From NCBI RefSeq assembly GCF_000281045.1, contig NW_008246115.1, positions 209,506 through 273,505 of the forward strand: DNA of 64,000 nt, in the 5' to 3' direction. The notes under the pieces were generated by a model. That model was not told where the DNA came from and made no database searches. It saw only the letters and a program-made list of their open reading frames with translations. Every line of letters starts with the position of its first letter. Position 1 is the stretch's first letter. A program made the translations under genes and the position numbers. Positions 57,642 to 64,000 of this stretch are shown in pieces. Origin of the DNA: Saprolegnia diclina VS20 (lineage: Eukaryota > Oomycota > Saprolegniomycetes > Saprolegniales > Saprolegniaceae).

Positions 57642-58809
57642 ATGAGTCGTCCCGAGCATGTGATGCCCCCGGAGGTAGAGCGTCCTACGTCGCTGCAGCC
57701 TCATCGATGGCGTCTCTAGCTCTTCTACAATGAGAAGGAGGCTGCCAAGTACAACTCGAGCTCGCGTATCATCAAAATTCAGGTGCGCCAGCCATTCGTC
57801 GCGACGTCGTGGACGACTTTGCCGTTGTAGAATGACATTGCCAACCGTGCGATTGAGCTCTTAAACCTCCCGGAAGACAAGGAGGCGTTCATCCTTGATG
57901 TGGGCTGCGGCAGTGGGCTCAGTGGCCGTACGTTGTACTGTCTATTGCGGTGCATTGACTCATCTTGGCTGTAGTGGCGCTCCAGGAGCACGGCCATGCG
58001 TGGGTCGGCTGCGACATCAGGTACTTTATCGTAAGCATCGAGTACGATGTGAACCAATGCATTCTAGTAAGGACATGCTTGACATTGCGGCCGAGCGCGA
58101 CAGCAGTGGCGACGTCTTTCTCCAAGACATGGGCTGCGGCCTGCCGTTCCGCCCCGGTGTCTTTGACGGCTGCATCAGTATCTCGGCCGTGCAATGGCTC
58201 TGCTACTCGGACAAGAAGGAACACACGGCGCGGAAGCGCCTCACGCGCTTCTTCTCGTCGCTCTACACGAGTCTCAAGCGCGGCGGCCGCGCCGTCATCC
58301 AGCTCTACCCTGAGACGCCCGAGCAAATGGAGGAAATCTCGGGCTGCGCGATGAAGTCGGGCTTCTCGGGCGGTCTCGTGATCGACTTTCCCAACAGGTC
58401 TGTCTGTCATGCGCTATGAAGCGTCGTCCTCACAAGTCGGGCTTAGTGCCAAGGCCAAGAAGTACTTTTTGTGTCTCTTTGCGGGCCACGACCCGACGAG
58501 CAAGCCGACCGCGATGCCCAAGGCGCTGACGGGCGACCCCAACACGGCGGCGTTCGAAGCGCGCCGTGAGAAGAACGTACGTTGGTGTTGCGCAGTGTCT
58601 TGGGATCTCACAGCAAACGCGTAGAAGAAGGCCCGGCGCGGCAACCGGGACATGCCCAAGAACCGGTGCGTGACCATCGCGTGTTGAATGATGGCTCATG
58701 CGATTGTAGGGACTGGGTCATGGCCAAGAAAGATCGGTACCGCAAGCAGGGCAAGGAGGTCAAGAACGACAGTAAATTCACGGCCCGTCGGCGTCCGTCT
58801 GGCTTTTAA
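57642..58809 (+). CDS. BUD23: 18S rRNA (guanine-N7) methyltransferase Bud23
   Basis: Eight exons (57642-57674, 57720-57782, 57831-57927, 57975-58020, 58068-58397, 58447-58576, 58625-58665, 58710-58809), all seven introns 44-49 bp ending in TAG, give 279 residues. [40 protein letters not shown], the SAM-binding [78 protein letters not shown] and [14 protein letters not shown] match Bud23 in full; the C-terminus is basic ([13 protein letters not shown]). The enzyme methylates a guanosine in the small-subunit rRNA and aids 40S export. Family length is about 280. Confidence 0.95.
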
Positions 58810-59346
58810 GAAGAGCGCAGTCTGCTGCTGCTACTTGTATGAGATTTCTTTACTTCCGCTTGGTGTGTTTCGTGGGCCGTCGACGAATGGACTAGTTTAG
58901 CTACCGAATTGGGCTCATTTCTTATTGACGAGGACTCCCATGGCGGCTTTGCTTTACACATTTCACTGCAGGCCATCAGGACGATGTGCGCCGACATGCC
59001 GCCAGCTCGTGAACCAGGGTTCGGTATCGGAGTGTGAATGCAGCATGGATCTCGACTTTGCATTGACGACAGATACTGGTATGCTTTTCGAGAAGAATTT
59101 GCGGGCAGAAGAATCCAACATCCTCCAGTCGACAATTACATAGACGAATAGTCGATCTACGAGCTAGAGATCTAATGTTACTCTGTGATGTGTTGTCCAG
59201 AGTGACTGACTACGTCCTGCGCTGTAGCGATCGCACGTCTGAAGTTAGAATTTGATGGTTTTGTTTCTTGTGATTATCGTGATTTATTCGTGTATTTATT
59301 TCAAGTAATCAGTGATTAGGCACAATGGTTTTGCTCGGAATAAAGG

Positions 59347-59395
59347 TCTCGACACTCAGGGCTACTACCCCCCGTTCAGAAACTCTAGTCTGAAA
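59347..59395 (+). repeat. Duplicated 49-bp element, copy 1
   Basis: Matches 59613-59661 with only a 4-bp block of differences; the last 37 bp (59359-59395) are identical. It contains a 6-bp hairpin (TTCAGA/TCTGAA, 59375-59394) and a G-run facing a C-run. Confidence 0.8.
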
Positions 59396-59612
59396 TGAAA
59401 AATTTGGATCATCATTGCAAAACCGCTTGCTACTATCTTCTACGACTAGGCTAGGCGAGGTACGAAAGATCAGTAATCCTTGTAATGTGCATCAAGATGG
59501 AAATCAGACCCGAAAGATGGTTATTTTGTAGGAATTCATCATATCGGACGCTCGCCTCTACTTTTGATCAACTACATTTACGTGTTTTTTCTGCTCAGAC
59601 AGCCAAGGGTTA

Positions 59613-59661
59613 TCTCGACAATCGGGGCTACTACCCCCCGTTCAGAAACTCTAGTCTGAAA
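59613..59661 (+). repeat. Duplicated 49-bp element, copy 2
   Basis: Direct copy of 59347-59395, offset by 266 bp. Weaker similarity continues for about 40 bp downstream of each copy. Confidence 0.8.
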
Positions 59662-60343
59662 ACACTTTAAAATCATCACCGCAGAATTCGTTCCTAAGTC
59701 TACTCGTTCTTTGCCGCCATTGTAGCGCTACATGCAAAATCGGAAAGTGAGTTTAGAGACGTGGGATCCGCGCAACCGGCACGCAACCGACGACCATCCG
59801 TTCTGCTGGCCACTCATTGGGCCGCGTCCTTCCGTATCCGGCTACATCCGGATAATGTTGAAACGCCTTCGCGCGCTTTTGCACTCGGCTGGTGTGGCCG
59901 TCGACGCGTCAATAACTCCTGCAGCTTTCGATTATAGGAGAAGAAGTCTCTGTCTTGCGAAGATGTACTTTAGTAGCTACTGACTAGCGTGTATTGTGGC
60001 GCAATTCGACTTTGCCCGATGCAAGATGCGACTCTTTAGCGCATTACCGAGGTCGCCAGACGCCTCTTGTCTGCTTGACTGCTTTGCTTGAAAGAGGTGC
60101 CGTTTCACTAGTCATGCAGCAGCCAAGTAGCTGCAGCAGCGGCAATGACGCGCCCGCGCCGAAAAGGCAAAGAGCTTGTTGGAGCAGAGAGACGGAGAGA
60201 CGTTGCTTCCTGAGCGCGTTGGCCGTTCTTCCTGCGTCGGCGTCGTCTCCTACCAAGTATGCTGCAGCCTCTCCGCACTAGTAACAACAACCCCCGACAC
60301 TTGAGTGTTTCTATTCTACGTAGGACACAAAGAGCCTCGTACT

Positions 60344-61804
60344 CTACAGCGACGAGTCCGAGAGCGTGAGCAAGTCCGAGTGCAGTTCACGCAGCGCGTC
60401 AAAGCTCATGCCGGCTTGTACGTACTCGTGGACGACGCGGCGGTCAATCGTATGGACGCCATGCGCGAGGCCACTCAGGTACTTGGGGATCGCGTCTGTG
60501 ATCATGACCGCCGAGAGACACGCCGTGGACGTCAAGGAAGCAAAGACCGGTGCCTCGGGCAGGGCAACTAATGGGCGCGGGAGCGTCACAAGGTGGCAAA
60601 AGTCGAACGGCGCCTTGAGCTGCCACGTCGGCATCGTCACGCCAGCAAACGCAGTGGGGTCGCCACGCAGCGTCAAGAGCTGCAAATGGTACTGACGCGA
60701 CCGCGTCCACGACGGATCTTGCACGCCAATCGGCAGCAGCGACGCAGCATCCAGGAGCTCCAAGCGAGTGGCGCCACTTTGTTTGAAGAAATCGGCTGGC
60801 GGATCCAACAAGCAAGCGAGCTCCATGACCTTCATGCTGCGCCGCAGCGGAAAGGCGACGTTTCGCATCTGCATGTTGGACGTGCGCGGGAAGCGGTAGG
60901 GTGCCGACATGACGTCCCAGGCCGCGGCCGTCAGCAGCGGTCCGTCGGTCGAGATCGGCGACAAAGTCGCAAACGAGCCTACTGCGTCGCCCGACGTGGC
61001 CAGCGGGAAGAAGACGTCCGAGAGCTCGTGCAAATGGAGGATCGAGGACGCCATGTTGATGGCACGGCGGCCGTCGTGCTTGGCTTGGTCAAAGAGGCCC
61101 ACTTGCGGCGTAAGCGGGTACCTAGATGCAGAGGCATGATGCTTGACGACGCGCAGATAAGACACGGTACCGCTCGTCGAGGCCGGCGCACATCACAAAG
61201 GCCGAGGGGCACTCTTCGCGGAGCTCGCGCAGGACTTCTGTCGCAAAGCCGCCCCAGGTCGAGTCGATATCCACAAAGCATTGGACGCCCTATGCAATGT
61301 GTTCCGTGAGAGACGAAGGCAGCATCGCGTGACGTGTACCTGGATCGAGTCGCACGCCTCAAGCGACTGGCGCACGTGGTCTTGGGCAGCTTCGAGCGTC
61401 TCGCGGCGCAGCTTGCCGTCGCCTGAGAGGAGCCCATCGTAGTAGTTGTTCATCGGATCAAACGACCGAAACTCGGCGACCTCGACGACCGAGCGCGGGT
61501 GCAAGACCGACGTTGGCATAGCAGCCTCGCCAACACCATTGTCGTCTTGGGCGACGGTCTTGACACCGCCATCCCACGCGCTCACCTCGTGGTCCTGCCG
61601 GGCGCCGGCCACCTTGATTTCGCCCTTGCCACCAAAGGCCACGGTGCGCGGAACGCTGCGGCCGTTGCGGAGCATGAGCGACATGTCGGCCTCCTGCTCA
61701 TCACCAGGCTGGCGCCCGGCGGACTCGCGCAACGCGCTGGACCAGAGAGCCTCGCCGACGCGGTTGCTGGCGCTGCCAAACTGCAGGGTCACGATCTCCC
61801 GCAT
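60344..61804 (-). CDS. MSTO1: Misato/DML1 homologue (tubulin-like)
   Basis: Exons 61340-61804, 61171-61289 and 60344-61121 (introns of 50 and 49 bp, TAG ends) give 453 residues. MREIVTLQFGSASNRVGEAL is the Misato/tubulin-like N-terminal signature. Later regions include FRSFDPMNNYYDG, VQCFVDIDSTWGGFATEVL, ERYPLTPQVGLFDQAK joined by splicing, and SSILHLHELSDVFFPL. The protein is linked to mitochondrial distribution and, in flies, chromosome segregation. The longer reading frame starting at 61921 is leader; the family start is the ATG at 61804. Confidence 0.88.
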
Positions 61805-61929
61805 GTGCTCTGGATTCGACTGTGCCGAAATTAAGATCGCCGCCCGTTGATGCGCGCAATGATTGGCCGACGACGCCTTCGCTGCGGCACATGCCGATTT
61901 CGGTGTGCCGAATTGGACCAATCGCGGCG

Positions 61930-63015
61930 ATGGTGTATTGCCCGATCTGCAAGCGCAACGATGGCAAGAAGCATGGCTTCACGGCCGGCCACGTGCGCAA
62001 GGCCGAGGCCTTTGTCGCGAGACAGATGCAGAAGACCACGGAGCTCCTAGAGCGGGCGAAGACGCCGCCGTTCTGGTGTGTCTTCTGCGATGCCGACCAA
62101 GACGACATTGCACACCTCGCGACCAAGGCCCACACCATGGCTGTGCGTATGTTCTGCAAGACGCACCGCTGCACCTTCGACCCAAAGCTCATGGGCAGTC
62201 CTCTACCATTACGAGAAGAGCCTACGCCCAGCGAGCCCGTCGTAGCGACCGTACCTACCGAGCCGGCCGCTGGTCGCCGCGCCGACGTCCAAGCTGCGTT
62301 CTTGGACTCGGTGGCCACGCGGCTGCACGAACGCTCTGGCGGCGTTGCTATCCCGACGCCTCGACTGCCGTCGTCGTTTCCCAACGTCACGTCTCCGCTT
62401 GGCGTGATCCAGAATCCCACCGGCGTTGACGCAGAGACTGGCGACCGCGTCTGGGGCGGCGGCATCGTCAAGGTGTCCAAGAACGCTATGACGTCATGGC
62501 CCATCGATGCGCTCGTGCAGCAACTGCTTCGCCTGCGCTTTCAACCAACAATCCCGTCCGATGACCAGCCGCGCGTCACCGACATGGCGCATGGCCACGG
62601 CCTGAGCTCGATCCGACGCGCATGGGCGTCCAAGCCGGTTCACAACGTCCACTCGGGCGCCGTGCCGCCGTGGCTCGTAGCGTCCACGGAAGAGTACTAC
62701 CGCCGCAACGCTCGGACACCATCCACACCAACCGTCGCAACAACCTCCAGCTGGCTGCCCAAGTTTGGCGGCGTCTGGGAGGCGGGTCCGCGGAGCCAAA
62801 CCAAGCGCACCTTCACGGCCCCGCTGTCGTCTCGAACAGTAAAGAGCGTCCAGCCCACGACCACACCACCGGACGCTGCACCGTCCAACCATGACCAATG
62901 CGCGTCATCGGTCGATGCCAAGGCGGTCGCCCTCGCCACGCAAAAACAAGATTTACGCGCGAAATTGCGGGCCAAACAACTAGCAAAAGCCCCAAATATT
63001 ATCACGGGCGACTAA
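61930..63015 (+). CDS. CENATAC: CENATAC/CCDC84 homologue, minor-spliceosome factor
   Basis: A single exon of 361 residues from the ATG at 61930. It has two N-terminal zinc-finger-like units (YCPICKRNDGKKHGFTAGH and FWCVFCDADQDDIAHLATK), spaced by a helix, as in CENATAC. The conserved C-terminal box is also present: PVHNVHSGAVPPWLV followed later by SSWLPKFGGVWEAG. CENATAC belongs to the U12-dependent spliceosome and promotes splicing of introns with AT-A ends. The gene diverges from Misato with 125 bp between starts. The middle is low complexity. Confidence 0.82.
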   Translation: MVYCPICKRNDGKKHGFTAGHVRKAEAFVARQMQKTTELLERAKTPPFWCVFCDADQDDIAHLATKAHTMAVRMFCKTHRCTFDPKLMGSPLPLREEPTPSEPVVATVPTEPAAGRRADVQAAFLDSVATRLHERSGGVAIPTPRLPSSFPNVTSPLGVIQNPTGVDAETGDRVWGGGIVKVSKNAMTSWPIDALVQQLLRLRFQPTIPSDDQPRVTDMAHGHGLSSIRRAWASKPVHNVHSGAVPPWLVASTEEYYRRNARTPSTPTVATTSSWLPKFGGVWEAGPRSQTKRTFTAPLSSRTVKSVQPTTTPPDAAPSNHDQCASSVDAKAVALATQKQDLRAKLRAKQLAKAPNIITGD

Positions 63016-63372
63016 CGACACTGTTTTCCACCTTGATTTCTTTTAATCCACCTTGATTTCTTCGAACCGTATTCTCTCAGTGAACACTATGCTCCATCAA
63101 AGTCTCAAGTCACTTATCGCCGCTATAGCGTGTCCTCTCTTCAGCCAAGAAATTGTACTGTAGAGAATCAACGAATCCTCGTGATCTAATAGACGACGAG
63201 AAGCGGGTCCACACGAAAATGTATATAATCTTTGTTTTGGTTTTGGCGCGATAAATACCCACTAAATTACGCTAGGTTCGAATCAAAGAGGTCTGGTTGA
63301 GGTTGTCGGGATAATAAAAAAGAAAAGCCACGCGCTTCGTCTTGGCGGTGGCAGAGGTCGAGGTAAAGCGCC
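63016..63372. other. Intergenic region between convergent genes
   Basis: AT-rich. A short TCCACCTTGATTTCTT repeat occurs twice near 63030-63062. No gene seen. Confidence 0.4.
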
Positions 63373-64000
63373 TTAGTTGTAGCTTGGCGAGGGCACCCAC
63401 GTGGTCGCCGCCCACTGCGGGTGGTACGCACTGTAGTAAGGGTCCCGACCCATCGCGAGCTGGTCGTTCGTGTACGCCTCTGGTTCGTACGCGTACGAGG
63501 TTTGGTGCTGCTGGTTCAGGTGCTGCTGGTTGCTCAGCAGCGACGGCTGGTGCTGCGTAAAGTACGTCGACGGCGACCACTCGCTCTCTGGCTCGTACAC
63601 CGGTTCTTGCGGCGACGGCGGCGTCTTGAGCAGCATCGCTTGCGGCGAGCTGTGCGCCATCGGGTAAAAGACTAGCGTGCCAAAGGCCGTGCTCGTCGAG
63701 AGGACCTGCACCGCGTAGCGATCTTCCTGCGGCACCTTGGCGAGCTTGGACTGAAACTGCGCATGGACCGAGAGCGGCACGGGCTGCGTCACGTACGGCA
63801 GGTAGTGCTGCATCCAGACGACGCACTCCCACACGTTCTCGGGCTTGACGAGCAGCAAGTGCGAGAGGGCGTACAGGTTGTGGGTGGGCGCGAGGAGGAA
63901 GAGCGCGGCGCCCCCAAGGACACTTGGTAAAAAGTTGATCGAGAACGAGTCGAGCGTCGCAACGTCGAGGAGGTTGCACGCGAGGTGGAACACCGTCATG
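63373..64000 (-). CDS. Cyclin, C-terminal part (cut by the window edge)
   Basis: About 208 residues, open at the window end. FHLACNLLDVATLDSFSINF, LPSVLGGAALFLL and ENVWECVVWMQHYLPYV follow the second cyclin box of A/B-type cyclins. The rest is a Gln/Tyr/Pro-rich tail ending WVPSPSYN. The first cyclin box, which binds the CDK, must lie beyond position 64000, so the subtype cannot be set. Confidence 0.75.
   Translation of the reverse strand, partial: MTVFHLACNLLDVATLDSFSINFLPSVLGGAALFLLAPTHNLYALSHLLLVKPENVWECVVWMQHYLPYVTQPVPLSVHAQFQSKLAKVPQEDRYAVQVLSTSTAFGTLVFYPMAHSSPQAMLLKTPPSPQEPVYEPESEWSPSTYFTQHQPSLLSNQQHLNQQHQTSYAYEPEAYTNDQLAMGRDPYYSAYHPQWAATTWVPSPSYN

Larger units (their letters stand above)
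58810..60343. other. Intergenic region, 1.5 kb, with a duplicated element
   Basis: Tail-to-tail spacer between BUD23 and Misato. AT-rich from 59160 to 59700, with a repeated 49-bp element and CCGGAT words at 59835-59841 and 59848-59854. No coding gene seen. Confidence 0.4.

Noticed and set aside
1-64000. tRNA, rRNA or CRISPR elements
   Set aside because: I saw no cloverleaf with A and B boxes, no rRNA-like stretch and no regularly spaced repeats.

Overview
The window is nuclear DNA from a eukaryote with compact, GC-rich genes. The genes carry many very short GT-AG introns, mostly 41-62 bp, and intergenic spacers are often below 300 bp. The mix of an oomycete-style bZIP factor, a FYVE-RING protein, PX and PDZ proteins, ankyrin and LRR families and stramenopile-like housekeeping genes suggests an oomycete, probably of the Saprolegniales. 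That assignment is inference from gene style and content; no marker gene settles it. Most genes had to be reassembled across introns by eye. The exon limits given keep the frame and fit the protein families, but no transcript data were available.

Layout. 0-10.4 kb: a WD40 protein, a small unknown gene, thiamin pyrophosphokinase, an ankyrin gene ending in two perfect hairpins, a tandem LRR family (one copy with a nonsense codon, one relict, one intact) and a lysine-rich Myb protein. 10.4-21 kb: a bacterial-type RadA with an organelle leader, an NAA60-like acetyltransferase, an Atg1/ULK kinase, a glutathionylspermidine-synthase-like ATP-grasp enzyme and a membrane protein. 21-30.4 kb: a third, frameshifted LRR gene, an EDRF1 homologue, a PDZ/coiled-coil protein and carnitine palmitoyltransferase 2. 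32-41 kb: an eIF2-alpha-type kinase, the splicing factor Clf1/Crooked neck and a PX-PDZ coiled-coil protein. 41.8-50.5 kb: a secreted beta-propeller protein, a bZIP factor lacking the canonical Asn, two tandem copies of an unknown small protein and a FYVE-RING protein. 50.5-64 kb: an assembly gap, an ER protein disulfide isomerase, proteasome beta-2, the helicase DDX27/Drs1, the 18S rRNA methyltransferase Bud23, Misato, a CENATAC homologue and a cyclin cut by the window edge.

Several neighbours are divergent pairs with related jobs: DDX27 with BUD23 (ribosome biogenesis), Misato with CENATAC (cell division and minor splicing), and PDI with a proteasome subunit (protein quality control). Spacers of about 0.5-2 kb between gene blocks hold no gene I can name.

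The points most worth following are: the bZIP with Ile at the DNA-contacting Asn position; the tandem 82/84-residue proteins; the hairpins in the ankyrin gene; ten GTAC sites in the DDX27/BUD23 promoter; the inverted duplication of the PDI tail beside the gap; a recurring CCGGATA element upstream of genes; and an intron population whose 3' ends are almost always TAG.
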